A program made the translations under genes and the position numbers. The notes beneath the pieces are model-generated. The model saw only the letters and a list, made by a program, of their open reading frames with translations. It made no database searches and was not told the DNA's origin. A stretch of 64,000 bases of DNA from Nocardioides xinjiangensis. Its GTDB lineage: Bacteria > Actinomycetota > Actinomycetes > Propionibacteriales > Nocardioidaceae. Where the stretch lies: contig NZ_JAFMSY010000002.1 of the NCBI RefSeq assembly GCF_017916455.1, positions 124,001 to 188,000 of the forward strand, in the 5' to 3' direction. Within the stretch, counting starts at the first letter, position 1; each line of letters starts with the position of its first letter. Below are positions 27,794 to 37,943 of this stretch, one piece after another.

Positions 27794-28873
27794 TCAGCGC
27801 TTCGACGGAGCCGACGCGGCTTGCCGCTGGTCCTCCCGCGACTCCCCGGGCTGCTGGGTCGCCGCGCCCTGCCCCGACGCCTGCCCCTCCTCGGGCGCCT
27901 GCCCCTGCTCGGGCGCCTGCCCCTGCTCGGGCGCCACCCGCACCGTGACGGCGTCCGACCACCCCTCGTCCGCGTACTGCCCCTCGGGACGGTGCCAGCG
28001 GAACTCGGTGGTCCCCGTCACGGGTACGGCGACGCGCGCGACGCCGTCGCGGTCGGCGAGCACCGGCTTGCCGACGGGCGACCACGCGCCCCCGGGTGCA
28101 CGGGACTCCAGCACGAGCGGGTCACCGGTGAGGCGGCCCGAGGCGTCGGTGACCCGGCCGGTGAGCTCGACCTCCTCGCCGGAGCGGACCTCCTGCCTGC
28201 CGGCCGCGATCGAGGTGGTCAGCCGCACGCCCTCGAAGTCGAAGGTCGACCCGGACGCACGCACGGCGTCGAGGTTGAAGGCGTTGCCGTCGCAGCCGAA
28301 GCCGGTGACCGCGAACCCGGTGCCGTCACCGTGCTCGGCGGCGAACTGTGCCGGCGTGCCCCTGCCGGCGGCGTCGACGACCTTGCCCGAGGCCAGCTCG
28401 ACCAGCGACCAGTCGTAGGTGAGCCGGGCGGTGGACACGGTCGTCCAGGAACCGGACGGGGCGGCGACGGTGGCGCGACCCCGCCAGGCGGTGCCGACCG
28501 GGCTGGTCCTGGTCACCGCCATCACCCACGAGACGCCCTGGCTGCCCGCGGTCGACGCGACGGAGAGGCTGGAGTCGAGGCCGGCCAGGGAGTCGAACGT
28601 GGTGTAGGGGCCGGTGGCGCTGCCGGCGGTCGTCGGGACCAGCCCCAGCGACCGGCGCCCGAGCGGGGCGGCGTACGGGCCGAGGTTGATGCGCGACTGC
28701 GGGGCGGAGGCGGCGCCGAACAGGCCGTCGCAGCGCACGTAGGTCAGGTAGACGTCCGCGTCGCCCGTGGCCGGCCCCGAGACCGTCCGCGTCTCGCCGG
28801 CTCGGGCCGGGCCGGTCAGGGCGACCGTCAGCGCCGCCGTGGCGACCACGGCCAAGAGACCTCGCACGTGCAT
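27794..28873 (-). CDS. Secreted protein of unknown function with Gln/Pro repeat tail
   Basis: A 359-residue protein with a clear signal peptide (MHVRGLLAVVATAALTVALT, cleavage expected after ARA near residue 25). Residues 30-210 form a beta-rich region with two cysteines; residues 215-310 look like an Ig-like domain (VELTGRVTDASGRL, VARVAVPVTGTTEFRW). The C-terminus has tandem EQGQAP/EEGQAS hexapeptides followed by a Gln/Ser-rich tail, probably a flexible spacer. I do not recognise a family for the N-terminal part. ATG at 28873 has GAGGGGAGCGGG upstream. It is likely cell-wall associated or released. Confidence 0.8.
   Translation of the reverse strand: MHVRGLLAVVATAALTVALTGPARAGETRTVSGPATGDADVYLTYVRCDGLFGAASAPQSRINLGPYAAPLGRRSLGLVPTTAGSATGPYTTFDSLAGLDSSLSVASTAGSQGVSWVMAVTRTSPVGTAWRGRATVAAPSGSWTTVSTARLTYDWSLVELASGKVVDAAGRGTPAQFAAEHGDGTGFAVTGFGCDGNAFNLDAVRASGSTFDFEGVRLTTSIAAGRQEVRSGEEVELTGRVTDASGRLTGDPLVLESRAPGGAWSPVGKPVLADRDGVARVAVPVTGTTEFRWHRPEGQYADEGWSDAVTVRVAPEQGQAPEQGQAPEEGQASGQGAATQQPGESREDQRQAASAPSKR
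27881..27934 (-). repeat. Three tandem 18-bp repeats coding the Gln/Pro hexapeptides
   Basis: Three consecutive 18-bp copies differing at one base, inside the end of the secreted protein gene. They encode the hexapeptide repeat and are prone to length change by slippage. Confidence 0.85.
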
Positions 28874-28946
28874 CCCGCTCCCCTCGCCCGGCACCCCTTC
28901 GGTGCTCGTGCTGACCCCATCATGCAAGGCCGCACAACAGATGGGA

Positions 28947-28994
28947 ACAGGTGACGCGAAGGCGACGTCGAGATGTCGCGTCGCGCCCACCTGT
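28947..28994 (-). terminator. Imperfect hairpin downstream of rsmB
   Basis: ACAGGTG (28947-28953) pairs with CACCTGT (28988-28994), and an inner ACGCGA pairs with TCGCGT. It lies in the 159-bp gap between the rsmB stop and the secreted protein start. There is no U-tract. No gene is seen in this gap. Confidence 0.35.
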
Positions 28995-29032
28995 CCGGGT
29001 GACGGCTGGTCGTGCGGACCGTCGGCGCGGGC

Positions 29033-30346
29033 TCAGTCCCGGCGTCGTAGCGTGGCGGCGAACATCGCGTCGGTGCCGTCGCGGTGGGGCCACAGCTGGA
29101 ACCGGTCGACCTCGTCGGTGTCACCGCGTCGCTCCAGCACGGCTCGCACCACCGCCGTGGTCTCGGCGACGACGGGCGAGCACGTGGCGTAGACGACCAC
29201 GCCGCCCGGCCGGACCGACTCCAGGGCGACGTCGAGGAGGACCTGCTGGAGGGCGACCAGGCCGTCGAGGTCCGCGGGGGTCCGGCGCCAGCGCGACTCC
29301 GGCCGCCGCCGGAGGGCGCCCAGCCCGGAGCACGGGGCGTCGACCAGCGCACGGTCGAAGGTCCCCGGCACCCATGCCGGCCGCATGGCGTCGCCGGCGA
29401 GCACGTGGGCGGTGCCGGGAGGAACGGCGCGCATCGCCGAGGCGACCAGTGCGGCCCGGTGCGGCTGCCGCTCGTTGGCGGTGAGGGTGGCACCGCGGCG
29501 CGCGGCCAGCGCGGCCAGCAACGCCGCCTTGCCGCCCGGGCCGGCGCAGAGGTCGAGCCACCGCTCGTCGCGGCCCTCCAGCGGCGCCTCCGACATGGCG
29601 AGCGCGACCAGCTGGGAGCCCTCGTCCTGCACGCCGGCGCGGCCCTCGGCGACCGCCGGCACCGCGGCCGGCTCGCCGCCGGCCAGCACCACGCCGTGGG
29701 GCGACCGGCTCGTGCGGGTGCCGCCGGCGGCCTCCAGCTCCTCGACCGTCGCCAGTCCCGGCCGCGCGACCAGCGTGACCCGCGGCGCGGCGTTGTCGGC
29801 CGCGAGCAGGGCGTCGAGCTCCTCGTCGGAGCCGAGCGCCTCGCCCAACGCGTCCACCACCCAGCGGGGGTGCGACCGCGCCACCGCGAGGTGACCGTAC
29901 GGGTCCGTGGCCCGGTCGGGCGCGACGTCGGCGACCCACGCCTCGAGGTCGCGCCGGCTGACCTTGCGCAGCACGGCGTTCACCAGCCCCGCCGGGCCCT
30001 GGCCGACGACGGCGCGGACCAGGTCGACGCTGGTCGAGATCGCGGCGTGGTCGGGCACCCGCATCGACAGGAGCTGATGGACCCCGAGCCGCAGCACGTC
30101 GCGCACCTCGGGCTGGAGCCGCGGCTTGGTCAGGCACGCGTCGATCACGGCGTCGTAGAGCCCCTGCATCCGGATCGCACCGGACGCCAGCTCGGTCGCG
30201 AGGCCGGCGTCGCGGCCCGCCAGGCGGTGCTTGCGCAGCACCTGCGGCAGGACGAGGTTGGCGTACGCCTCCTCGACTCGGACGGCCGTCAGCACGTCGA
30301 GCGCCGCCCGCCGCGCCGGGTCGGCCGCACGGCGACGCTCAGCCAC
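29033..30346 (-). CDS. rsmB: 16S rRNA (cytosine(967)-C5)-methyltransferase RsmB
   Basis: SAM-dependent methyltransferase for C967 of 16S rRNA. The 437 residues hold an N-terminal NusB-like helical domain (ARRAALDVLTAV, then VRDVLRLGVHQLL) and a C-terminal Rossmann domain with LDLCAGPGGKAALLAALA for SAM, the catalytic cysteine in VDAPCSGLGALRRRPE and the second cysteine in VYATCSPV. GTG at 30346 overlaps the end of the YjbR-like gene by eight bases. The order def-fmt-(insert)-rsmB is conserved apart from the inserted gene. Confidence 0.96.
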   Translation of the reverse strand: MAERRRAADPARRAALDVLTAVRVEEAYANLVLPQVLRKHRLAGRDAGLATELASGAIRMQGLYDAVIDACLTKPRLQPEVRDVLRLGVHQLLSMRVPDHAAISTSVDLVRAVVGQGPAGLVNAVLRKVSRRDLEAWVADVAPDRATDPYGHLAVARSHPRWVVDALGEALGSDEELDALLAADNAAPRVTLVARPGLATVEELEAAGGTRTSRSPHGVVLAGGEPAAVPAVAEGRAGVQDEGSQLVALAMSEAPLEGRDERWLDLCAGPGGKAALLAALAARRGATLTANERQPHRAALVASAMRAVPPGTAHVLAGDAMRPAWVPGTFDRALVDAPCSGLGALRRRPESRWRRTPADLDGLVALQQVLLDVALESVRPGGVVVYATCSPVVAETTAVVRAVLERRGDTDEVDRFQLWPHRDGTDAMFAATLRRRD

Positions 30347-30752
30347 CGAGGTGCTCCCGGACGAGCCTCTTCGGAGCCTTGGCGGCCCACGCGTCGGTGA
30401 TCACCTCGACCAGCTCCTCCCGGCTGATCTCGCCGAGCCGGGACAGCTGCACCAGGACGGCGTTGTAGCCGGAGAAGTGGTCGATGGTGAAGAACGGCGT
30501 CGACGGGTCCTCGACCAGGGCGTGCTTCTCGGCCTCTGTGGGCGTCACGACCACGAGGAGGTCGTCGTACATCTCCCCCGTGTCCGGGTCGATCGCGCTC
30601 CTGTGGGGAGCGCGGTAGAGCACGAAGCCCTTGCCCTTGTCGCCGCGGGGCACCTTCCACGTCGGCCGGTCGCCCCACGACGTCCCGAGCTCCGTCTCGG
30701 GCATGCTGCCGCAGATCTCGTCGACGTCCTCCGGGCGGGCTGGCACGGTCAC
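30339..30752 (-). CDS. MmcQ/YjbR family protein
   Basis: A 137-residue protein with the double-wing CyaY-like YjbR fold. Family features seen are [24 protein letters not shown] near the start, [15 protein letters not shown] and the C-terminal [23 protein letters not shown] with [14 protein letters not shown]-binding role has been proposed for the family but is not proven. It starts GTG overlapping the fmt stop codon (GTGA) and its end overlaps rsmB, so it is embedded in the translation-gene operon by tight overlaps on both sides. Confidence 0.88.
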   Translation of the reverse strand: MTVPARPEDVDEICGSMPETELGTSWGDRPTWKVPRGDKGKGFVLYRAPHRSAIDPDTGEMYDDLLVVVTPTEAEKHALVEDPSTPFFTIDHFSGYNAVLVQLSRLGEISREELVEVITDAWAAKAPKRLVREHLGG

Positions 30753-31690
30753 GTCGACGACCCCGGGTCGCCGAGCCGGACCCCTGACTCGAGGCGCACG
30801 CCGCGGGCCCAGTCGGCCGCACCCATCTGCCTCTTGCCGAAGGGCTTGACCTCGCCGAGCTGGACGGGCGTGGTGGCGGTGCCGACGAAGACGGCGTTCT
30901 TGGTGACCTCGACGACGCCCGGGGCGAGCGTCTCGCGGTCCACCGGGCGCACCGGCCCGACCTTCATCCGCTCGCCCTCGAACGTGCTCCACGCGCCGGG
31001 AGCGGGGTCGCAGGCGCGCACCTGGCGGTCGATCCCGACGGCGGGGTGCGTCCAGTCGATGCGGGCGTCGTCGACGGTGATCTTCGGCGCGAACGACACG
31101 CCGTCCTCGGGCTGCTCGCGCGCCTCGAGGGTGCCGTCCTCGATGCCGTCGAGCGTCTGGACCAGCAGTCCTGCCCCGCCCTCGGCGAGGCGGGTGAGCA
31201 GGTCGCCGGCGGTGTCGTCGGGCCGGATCCGCTCGGTCATCACGCCGAAGACCGGACCGGCGTCGAGCGCCTTGACGATGCGGAACGTGGTCGCGCCGGT
31301 GACCTCGTCGCCGGCCCAGACAGCGTGCTGGACGGGCGCGGCGCCGCGCCACGCCGGGAGCACGGAGAAGTGCAGGTTGATCCAGCCGTGCGGCACCAGG
31401 TCGAGCGCCGACTGCGGCAGCAGCGCACCGTAGGCGACGACCGGGCAGGCGTCGGGGCGCAGCTCGGCCAGGGCCGCCTGGAAGTCGCGGTCGCGCGGGT
31501 GCTCCGGCTTGAGCACGGGTACGCCGATCTCCTCCGCGCGCTGCGCGACGGGACTGGCGACCAGCCGGCGGCCGCGCCCGCTGGGAGCGTCGGGTCGGGT
31601 CACGACACCGACCAGCTCGTGACGGCTGGCCGCGACCGCGTCGAGGGCGGGCAGGGCCACGTCGGGCGTGCCGGCGAAGACGACGCGCAT
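30749..31690 (-). CDS. fmt: Methionyl-tRNA formyltransferase
   Basis: Formylates initiator Met-tRNA using 10-formyltetrahydrofolate. At 313 residues it is full length. The formyl-transfer domain has [17 protein letters not shown], the active-site Asn-His pair in [20 protein letters not shown] and the aspartate region in DEVTGATTF; the C-terminal OB-like tRNA-binding domain follows from about residue 205. It lies 13 bases downstream of def, the deformylase that removes the same formyl group. Its stop overlaps the YjbR-like gene. Confidence 0.96.
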   Translation of the reverse strand: MRVVFAGTPDVALPALDAVAASRHELVGVVTRPDAPSGRGRRLVASPVAQRAEEIGVPVLKPEHPRDRDFQAALAELRPDACPVVAYGALLPQSALDLVPHGWINLHFSVLPAWRGAAPVQHAVWAGDEVTGATTFRIVKALDAGPVFGVMTERIRPDDTAGDLLTRLAEGGAGLLVQTLDGIEDGTLEAREQPEDGVSFAPKITVDDARIDWTHPAVGIDRQVRACDPAPGAWSTFEGERMKVGPVRPVDRETLAPGVVEVTKNAVFVGTATTPVQLGEVKPFGKRQMGAADWARGVRLESGVRLGDPGSST

Positions 31691-31703
31691 CAGGCGCGCC
31701 CCG

Positions 31704-32249
31704 TCACCGGGCGAACCCGTTCGTGGGATGGGGGCTGACCTTGACCGCCGGCCGCTCCAGGCCGAACCAGTCGGACTCGCGGATCTCCTTCATGGCCGCC
31801 TTGCGGGCCTGGGTGTCCAGCTTGTCGATGAACAGGATGCCGTCGAGGTGGTCGGTCTCGTGCTGCATGGCGCGGGCGAGGAGCTCGGAGGCCTCGATCC
31901 GCTGCGGCTCGCCGTACATGTCGAAGCCGGTGGCGACCACCGACAGCGCGCGCAGGCACTCGTAGGTCAGCTCGGGCAGCGACAGGCACCCCTCCGCGCC
32001 GTCCTGGGTCTCGTCGGACAGCTGGAGCGTGGGGTTGACGAGGTGACCGACCTCGCCCTCGACGTTCCAGGTGAACACCCGCAGGCTGACACCGATCTGC
32101 GGCGCCGCGAGGCCGGCGCCGGGCGCGGCCAGCATGGTGTCGGTGAGGTCGGTGACGAGCTGCCGGACCTCCTTGTCGAAGTCGTCGACCTGGACAGCGC
32201 GCTGGCGCAGCACGGGGTCACCGAAGAGGCGGATGGGCTGGACGGCCAC
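31704..32249 (-). CDS. def: Peptide deformylase
   Basis: Metal-dependent removal of the N-formyl group from nascent proteins. All three motifs of the active enzyme are present in 181 residues: [17 protein letters not shown] with the metal-binding cysteine, and QHETDHLDG with two metal-binding histidines and the catalytic glutamate. GTG at 32249 is preceded by AAGGAGACCC, so unlike many genes here it has a leader. A possible TAGACT -10 box lies about 45 bases upstream, inside the priA-def gap. The upstream gene on this strand is priA. Confidence 0.96.
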   Translation of the reverse strand: MAVQPIRLFGDPVLRQRAVQVDDFDKEVRQLVTDLTDTMLAAPGAGLAAPQIGVSLRVFTWNVEGEVGHLVNPTLQLSDETQDGAEGCLSLPELTYECLRALSVVATGFDMYGEPQRIEASELLARAMQHETDHLDGILFIDKLDTQARKAAMKEIRESDWFGLERPAVKVSPHPTNGFAR

Positions 32250-32328
32250 GGGTCTCCTTGCAGCTGCTGCCGTGCGGACGAGGGACCAGTCTAGGGACGG
32301 CCGGCGCCGCAGCGCCCATCGACGGTGC

Positions 32329-34335
32329 TCATACCGACAGCGGGTCGACCTGGACCCGGACGGGCTCGAGCTTGCGTGCGGACCGGATCCGCTGGAGGTC
32401 GCCCAGCGCGCCGGAGAGCGCCTCGCCCGCGACCCGTGGGACGCGGAGCAGCACGCGGTGCTCGTCGCCGGCGGGAACCGGACCCAGGACCTCGGCGCCC
32501 TCGGGGAGGTCCAGCAGGTGCAGCACGTCGTCGAGCGCGCCGATGTCGCCGGTCACGGTCGCCAGGCGGGCCGCCGGGGGCAGGTGCGCCAGCGCGCGCT
32601 CCTCCGCCTCGCGGCGGGCGAACCCGGCGGGGTCCCACCGCACCAGCGCCTGCAGCGCCGGGTGCGCGGGGTCGCCGACGGCAACGACCTGCCCGCCGGC
32701 GCGGACGAGGGCAGCAGCGTTGAGCCAGCGGCGCAGCGCCTCCTCGGCGGCACGGAGGTCGTCGCGGGCCAGGCTCAGCCAGGTGTCGAGGACGACGACG
32801 GCGGCGTACCCGGCCTCCGCGACGGGCTCGGCGCCGACCGTCGCGACCACGAGGTCCGCGCGCTCGCCGACGCGGTCCACGACCCGGTCGCCGCTCGAGC
32901 TGCGCACCATCGTGCCGGGGAACATCCGGCCCAGCTCCTCCGCGGTGCGCGCCTCCCCCCGCACGGGGGCGCGCAGGCCGTGCCCGCCGCACGCGGGACA
33001 GGCCCAGGGGGACTCCGCGTGGCCGCACCAGCGGCACTGCGGGGGCACGGCGGGACCCGCCATGGCGAGGGGCCCGGTGCACACGCTGCAGCGGGCGGGC
33101 GCCCGGCACGTGTCGCAGGCGAGGGACGCCGCGTAGCCAGCCCGCGGCGTCTGGACGAGGACCGGCCCGGTGGTCAGGCCCCGCCGGATGGCGTCGTAGG
33201 CCGGGCGCGGGATGCGGGTGCCCACGGACCGGTCCTCGGCGGGCACTGCCTCCACGCGGACGCGTCGGCGCAGCACCTCGCGCGGCACGGCGAGCTCGTG
33301 CGCCCACCCGGCGGCGAGGAGCTGCTGCGCCTCCGGGGTCCGGGCGACCCCGCCGACGAGGGCGGCCGTGCCCTGCTGCTCCGCACGCGCGAGCAGCACC
33401 TCGCGGGTGTGCGGGTAGGGAGCGCGGGGCTCGGCGTGCAGGTCGTCGCCGTCGTCCCACACCACGACCAGCCCGAGGTCGTGGACCGGGGCGAACGCCG
33501 CCGACCGGGTGCCGACGACCACCCGGCGGGCGCCGCGCGAGACGGCGAGGAAGTCGCGGTAGCGCGCCGCCGGACCGCCGTCGGCGCCCAGTGTGACGTG
33601 GTGCCCCTCGCCCAGGAGCGCCGTCAGTGCGGCGTCGAGCCGGGCGACGTCGCGCCGGTCGGGCACGCACACGAGCGCGCCGCGGCCGCCGGCGTACGTC
33701 GCTGCGACCGCCTCCGCCAGCATGGCCGGCCAGTCGTCGGCCGGGGCGGCGGACCACACCGCCCGGGGCGAGCCGCGGGCGGCGAGGCGGCGCAGGAACG
33801 CGTCGGCGTGCTCGACCTCGGTCCACGTCGTCGGGGGCCGCGGGGTGAGGGCCGGCGCGGGCGGCGAGGGCGCCTTTTCGGTCGCGGCGTGCCGGGGTGG
33901 GACCGCCAGGCGCAGCACGTCGGACCGGGCGCCGGCGTACCTGCGGGCGAGCGTCTCGCTCAGTGCGGCGATCTCGGGCGCGAGCACGGGCTCGGGGCTC
34001 ACCACGCGGCGCAGCGGCTGGAGCCGGCCGGTGTGGTCGGACTCGGCGCCGCGCGCCACGACGTAGCCGTCGACGTCCTGGCCGGCGAAGCGCACCTTCA
34101 CCCGGGCGCCGGGGACCGCGGTGTCGGCCATCGCGCGCGGGACGGCGTAGTCGAACGGGCGGTCGAGGTGGGCGAGCGCCACGTCGACGAGCACCCGCGC
34201 CACCGGATCGGTCTCCGCGGGCTCCCACGCGGCGGCCCTACGGCGCCGCGTGGCCGCCGCCTTGGCCTTCGCGTCGTCCACGGCGGCACGAAGCCCCGGG
34301 AGCATGTCTGCTTCCGGGGCTTCGCGTGAGGTCAT
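32329..34335 (-). CDS. priA: PriA-like primosomal protein N' without helicase motifs
   Basis: A 668-residue homologue of the replication-restart protein PriA. The N-terminal 3' DNA-end binding domain (VARVLVDVALAHLDRPFDY) and the zinc-binding cysteines (CDTCRAPARCSVC and CRWCGHAESPWACPACGG, eight in all) are kept. The ATPase motifs are not: there is no GxGKT Walker A, and the DEEH box position reads VVWDDGDD. This loss is typical of actinobacterial PriA, which is thought to be a structural or DNA-binding factor only. ATG at 34335 is chosen over the longer frame because the region upstream to 34452 is filled by two hairpins. Confidence 0.92.
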   Translation of the reverse strand: MTSREAPEADMLPGLRAAVDDAKAKAAATRRRRAAAWEPAETDPVARVLVDVALAHLDRPFDYAVPRAMADTAVPGARVKVRFAGQDVDGYVVARGAESDHTGRLQPLRRVVSPEPVLAPEIAALSETLARRYAGARSDVLRLAVPPRHAATEKAPSPPAPALTPRPPTTWTEVEHADAFLRRLAARGSPRAVWSAAPADDWPAMLAEAVAATYAGGRGALVCVPDRRDVARLDAALTALLGEGHHVTLGADGGPAARYRDFLAVSRGARRVVVGTRSAAFAPVHDLGLVVVWDDGDDLHAEPRAPYPHTREVLLARAEQQGTAALVGGVARTPEAQQLLAAGWAHELAVPREVLRRRVRVEAVPAEDRSVGTRIPRPAYDAIRRGLTTGPVLVQTPRAGYAASLACDTCRAPARCSVCTGPLAMAGPAVPPQCRWCGHAESPWACPACGGHGLRAPVRGEARTAEELGRMFPGTMVRSSSGDRVVDRVGERADLVVATVGAEPVAEAGYAAVVVLDTWLSLARDDLRAAEEALRRWLNAAALVRAGGQVVAVGDPAHPALQALVRWDPAGFARREAEERALAHLPPAARLATVTGDIGALDDVLHLLDLPEGAEVLGPVPAGDEHRVLLRVPRVAGEALSGALGDLQRIRSARKLEPVRVQVDPLSV

Positions 34336-34387
34336 GCGGCCGATTGTGTCAGCGGGCTCGGACAGCCCGGACCTCCCGGGGCGTCCT

Positions 34388-34450
34388 CGAACTTCCTGTG
34401 GTGTGCAGGCCCCCGGAAGTTCGCAATCCCCCGCTTGAGCGGGGGATTGC
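34388..34450 (-). terminator. Twin hairpins between metK and priA
   Basis: A perfect 12-bp stem GCAATCCCCCGC/GCGGGGGATTGC with a four-base loop (34423-34450) directly abuts a second inverted repeat CGAACTTCC/GGAAGTTCG with an 18-base loop (34388-34423). On the minus-strand transcript the strong hairpin comes first after the metK stop. There is no U-tract, so it is either a U-less terminator or an mRNA-processing or attenuation site before priA. Confidence 0.6.
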
Positions 34451-34478
34451 AAGCACGGGAGGGACGACGTGCGGCGGG

Positions 34479-35681
34479 TCAGACGCCGGCGGCGGCCTTC
34501 AGCTTCTCGGCGCGGTCGGTGCGCTCCCAGGTGAACTCCGGGAGCTCGCGGCCGAAGTGGCCATAGGCCGACGTCTCGGCGTAGATCGGCCGGAGCAGCT
34601 CGAGGTCGCGGATGATCGCGGCCGGGCGGAGGTCGAAGACCTCGAGCACGGCGTCCTGGATCTTCTCGTCGGGCACGACCCCGGTGCCGAAGGTCTGGAT
34701 GAACACGCCGACGGGGGCGGCCTTGCCGATCGCGTAGGCGACCTGCGCCTCGCAGCGCCGGGCCAGGCCGGCGGCCACGACGTTCTTGGCGACCCAGCGC
34801 ATCGCGTAGGCGGCCGAGCGGTCGACCTTCGACGGGTCCTTGCCGGAGAACGCCCCGCCGCCGTGGCGGGCCATGCCGCCGTAGGTGTCGACGATGATCT
34901 TGCGACCGGTCAGGCCGGCGTCGCCCATCGGGCCGCCGATGACGAACGTGCCGGTGGGGTTGACGAGCATCCGGTAGCCCTCGGAGGGCAGGTCGAAGTC
35001 CGCGAGGACCGGGTCGATGACGTGCTGCTTGACGTCGGCCTCGAGCGTCGCGTGCTCGACGTCGGCGTCGTGCTGGGTGGACAGCACCACGGTGTCGATG
35101 CGCACCGGGCGGTCGTCCTCGTCATACTCGATGGTGACCTGGGTCTTGCCGTCGGGACGGAGGTAGTCGAGCGTGCCGTCCTTGCGGACCCGGGTGAGGC
35201 GGGCGGCGAGCCGCTGGGCGATGGTGATCGGGAGCGGCATCAGCTCGGGCGTGTCGTCGCAGGCGTAGCCGAACATCAGCCCCTGGTCGCCGGCGCCGCG
35301 CTTGTCGAGCTCGTCGTCGGACTCGCCGACGCGGGACTCGTGGCCGGCGTCGACGCCGGCGGCGATGTCGCTGGACTGTGCGCCGATGGCGACCTGGACG
35401 CCGCACGTGTGGCCGTCGAAGCCCTTCTCCGAGGAGTCGTAGCCGATGTCGAGGATCGCCTTGCGGACGATGTCGGCCACCGGCGCGTAGGCGTTGGTGC
35501 GGACCTCGCCCGCCACCACGACGAGGCCCGTGGTCAGCAGCGTCTCCACCGCCACGCGCAGGTTGGCGGTGTCGGGGTCCTCGCGCATCAGGTGGTCGAG
35601 GACCGAGTCGCTGATGCGGTCGGCGATCTTGTCCGGGTGTCCCTCGGTCACGGACTCGGAGGTGAAGAGGCGTCCAGCCAC
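34479..35681 (-). CDS. metK: S-adenosylmethionine synthetase
   Basis: Makes SAM from methionine and ATP. The 400-residue protein carries [17 protein letters not shown] at the N-terminus (Mg and phosphate ligands), the hexapeptide GAGDQG with [10 protein letters not shown], the P-loop-like [19 protein letters not shown] and the conserved C-terminal THFGRE-like [15 protein letters not shown] at 35681 has GAGAGC upstream as a modest Shine-Dalgarno. It lies between coaBC and priA as in mycobacteria. No SAM riboswitch is seen in the 71-bp upstream gap. It supplies SAM to the methyltransferases and the MetH cycle. Confidence 0.97.
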   Translation of the reverse strand: MAGRLFTSESVTEGHPDKIADRISDSVLDHLMREDPDTANLRVAVETLLTTGLVVVAGEVRTNAYAPVADIVRKAILDIGYDSSEKGFDGHTCGVQVAIGAQSSDIAAGVDAGHESRVGESDDELDKRGAGDQGLMFGYACDDTPELMPLPITIAQRLAARLTRVRKDGTLDYLRPDGKTQVTIEYDEDDRPVRIDTVVLSTQHDADVEHATLEADVKQHVIDPVLADFDLPSEGYRMLVNPTGTFVIGGPMGDAGLTGRKIIVDTYGGMARHGGGAFSGKDPSKVDRSAAYAMRWVAKNVVAAGLARRCEAQVAYAIGKAAPVGVFIQTFGTGVVPDEKIQDAVLEVFDLRPAAIIRDLELLRPIYAETSAYGHFGRELPEFTWERTDRAEKLKAAAGV

Positions 35682-35752
35682 GTTGCTCTCGATTCTTCTG
35701 CTCGAACGGTCGGTGGAAACGTACCTGTTGGCCAGCATCCGGGACACCGGTC

Positions 35753-36970
35753 TCAGTCGGCGAATCGCCGGGCGACCTCGTCCCAGATGATGTGTGCGAG
35801 CGCCGCCTTGCTGCCGCGGGCGACCTCGACGGCCGTTCCGTCGGCGCCCAGGATGACCGCCTCGTTGTCGGCGCTGCCGAAGACCGCTCCCCCGCTTACG
35901 TCGTTGACGACGAGCAGGTCGCACCCCTTGCGAGCCAGCTTGGCGCGACCGAGGTCGAGCACCGTGCCGGTGGCGTCACCGGTCTCGGCGGCGAAGCCCA
36001 CGACCACGGAGCCGGACCGGGCCCGGTGGTGGGAGATCTCGGCCAGGACGTCGGGGTTCTGCTCCAGCTCGATCGCCGGCGCCGAGCCGTCGTCGGCCTT
36101 CTTGATCTTGGCGTCGCTGACCGCGGTGGGCCGGAAGTCGGCGGGCGCCGCCGCCATCACCACGGCGTCGGCGGTGGCCGTCGCGGCGACCACGGCCTCA
36201 CGCAGCTGCTCGGTCGTCTCGACGCGTACGACGCTCGCGCCGGCGGGGTCGGGCAGCGACACGTTGGCGCTGACCAGGGTCACGTGCGCCCCCCGGGCGG
36301 CGGCCGCCCGAGCGAGGGCGTAGCCCTGCAGGCCCGAGGAGCGGTTGCCGAGGAAGCGCACGGGGTCGAGGTACTCGCGGGTGCCACCCGCCGACACGAC
36401 GACCTTGCGGCCGGCGAGGTCCTGCGTCGCGTCGGCGCCGCGCTCGAGGACGCCGAGCACGAGCTCGAAGATCTCCGCGGGATCCGGCAGGCGGCCCTTG
36501 CCGGTGTCGGCGCCGGTCAGCCGCCCCTCGGCGGGCTCGACCACGACCGCCCCCCGCTTGCGCAGCGTGGCCACGTTGGCCTGGGTCGCGGGGTGCTCCC
36601 ACATCTCGGTGTGCATCGCCGGGGCGAACACGACCGGGCAGCGCGCGGTGAGCAGGGTGTTCGCGAGCAGGTCGTCGGCGAGTCCGTGCGCGGCCCGGGC
36701 CAGCACGTCGGCGGTCGCTGGGGCGACCACCACCACGTCGGCGTGCTGGCCGATGTGGACGTGCGGCACGGCGTGCACGTCGGTCCAGACGTCGGTCGCC
36801 ACCGGCTTGCCCGACAGGGCCGCCCACGTCGGCGCGCCGACGAACTCCAGCGCCGCAGCCGTGGGCACGACGGTGACGTCGTGGCCGGACTCGGTGAACC
36901 GGCGCAGCAGCTCACAGGCCTTGTAGGCCGCGATCCCGCCGGAGACGCCCAGGACGACCCGTGCGGTCAT
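35753..36970 (-). CDS. coaBC: Bifunctional phosphopantothenoylcysteine decarboxylase/synthetase CoaBC
   Basis: Catalyses two consecutive steps of coenzyme A synthesis. The 405 residues comprise the N-terminal FMN-dependent CoaC flavoprotein domain ([29 protein letters not shown] with the active-site histidine, and the substrate-clamp [10 protein letters not shown]) and the C-terminal CoaB synthetase ([41 protein letters not shown]). The order gmk-rpoZ-coaBC-metK is conserved in actinobacteria. The start ATG is 13 bases after rpoZ. Confidence 0.96.
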   Translation of the reverse strand: MTARVVLGVSGGIAAYKACELLRRFTESGHDVTVVPTAAALEFVGAPTWAALSGKPVATDVWTDVHAVPHVHIGQHADVVVVAPATADVLARAAHGLADDLLANTLLTARCPVVFAPAMHTEMWEHPATQANVATLRKRGAVVVEPAEGRLTGADTGKGRLPDPAEIFELVLGVLERGADATQDLAGRKVVVSAGGTREYLDPVRFLGNRSSGLQGYALARAAAARGAHVTLVSANVSLPDPAGASVVRVETTEQLREAVVAATATADAVVMAAAPADFRPTAVSDAKIKKADDGSAPAIELEQNPDVLAEISHHRARSGSVVVGFAAETGDATGTVLDLGRAKLARKGCDLLVVNDVSGGAVFGSADNEAVILGADGTAVEVARGSKAALAHIIWDEVARRFAD

Positions 36971-36983
36971 CGCGAGGCTCGCG

Positions 36984-37298
36984 TCACTCCGTGACGTCGC
37001 CGGCAGCGGCGGCCTCGGCGGCGGCGGCCTCGGCGGCGGGGTCGATGTCCTCGCAGGTCAGGAGGTCCTCGTTGATCTCGCGCAGCGCGATCGAGAGGGG
37101 CTTCTCCTGCACGTGGGTGTCGACCAGCGGGCCGACGTACTCCAGCAGGCCCTCGCCGAGCTGAGAGTAGTAGGCGTTGATCTGGCGCGCGCGCTGGGCG
37201 CTGTAGAGCACCAGCTTGTACTTGCTGTCGGTCTTGCTGAGCAGGTCGTCGATCGAGGGGTTGGTGACGCCCTCGGCGGCGATGGTGGGAGAAGCCAC
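36984..37298 (-). CDS. rpoZ: RNA polymerase omega subunit
   Basis: The small subunit that wraps the beta-prime C-terminal tail and stabilises RNA polymerase. The 104 residues contain the conserved N-terminal [20 protein letters not shown], the [25 protein letters not shown] region typical of actinobacteria and a short Ala/Glu-rich tail ([13 protein letters not shown]). GTG at 37298 is 15 bases after gmk. It belongs to the mihF-gmk-rpoZ-coaBC operon. Confidence 0.96.
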   Translation of the reverse strand: MASPTIAAEGVTNPSIDDLLSKTDSKYKLVLYSAQRARQINAYYSQLGEGLLEYVGPLVDTHVQEKPLSIALREINEDLLTCEDIDPAAEAAAAEAAAAGDVTE

Positions 37299-37313
37299 GG
37301 TGTGGGTGCCTCG

Positions 37314-37943
37314 CTAGTCAGAAGGGGGCTGGTCGGGATGACGCAGACCGGGTCCAACCATCAAGGCTACCAACTCGTCCGCAGCGGCGTGAACTTCGTG
37401 GTTGACGATGGTCACGTCGAACTCGCTCTCGGCGGCCAGCTCGTGGCGGGCCGTCTCCAGGCGGCGCTCGCGCTCGGCCTCGTCCTCGGTGCCGCGACCG
37501 ACGAGGCGACGCACGAGCTCCTCCCACGACGGCGGCTTGAGGAAGACGAACAGCGCCTCGGGCATCGTCTCGCGCACCTGCCGGGCGCCCTGCAGGTCGA
37601 TCTCGAGCATGGCCGGCTGCCCCGAGGCGAGGGCGAGGTCGACGGGGCCGCGGGGCGTGCCGTAGCGGGCCGCCCGGTGGACCACCGCCCACTCGAGCAG
37701 GTCGCCCTTCTCCACCATGGCGTCGAACTCCTCGTCGGAGACGAACCAGTAGTGGACGCCGTTCTCCTCGCCCGGCCGCGGGGCGCGCGTCGTGGCCGAC
37801 ACCGAGATCCAGACCTCGGGGTGCGTCTCGCGCACGGCGGCCGCGACGGTGCCCTTGCCGACGGCGGTGGGGCCGGCCAGGACGATCAGGCGGGAGCGTC
37901 CGCTCCGGGTGCCGGCGTCGGCGGGATGACCGGTCTCGATCAC
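37314..37943 (-). CDS. gmk: Guanylate kinase
   Basis: Phosphorylates GMP to GDP. The P-loop is [11 protein letters not shown] near residue 22, followed by the GMP-binding [28 protein letters not shown] and the [15 protein letters not shown] segment; the lid is [16 protein letters not shown]. The 209-residue protein has a 17-residue N-terminal extension, as in other actinobacteria. GTG at 37943 overlaps the mihF stop codon (GTGA), indicating coupled translation with mihF. Confidence 0.96.
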   Translation of the reverse strand: MIETGHPADAGTRSGRSRLIVLAGPTAVGKGTVAAAVRETHPEVWISVSATTRAPRPGEENGVHYWFVSDEEFDAMVEKGDLLEWAVVHRAARYGTPRGPVDLALASGQPAMLEIDLQGARQVRETMPEALFVFLKPPSWEELVRRLVGRGTEDEAERERRLETARHELAAESEFDVTIVNHEVHAAADELVALMVGPGLRHPDQPPSD

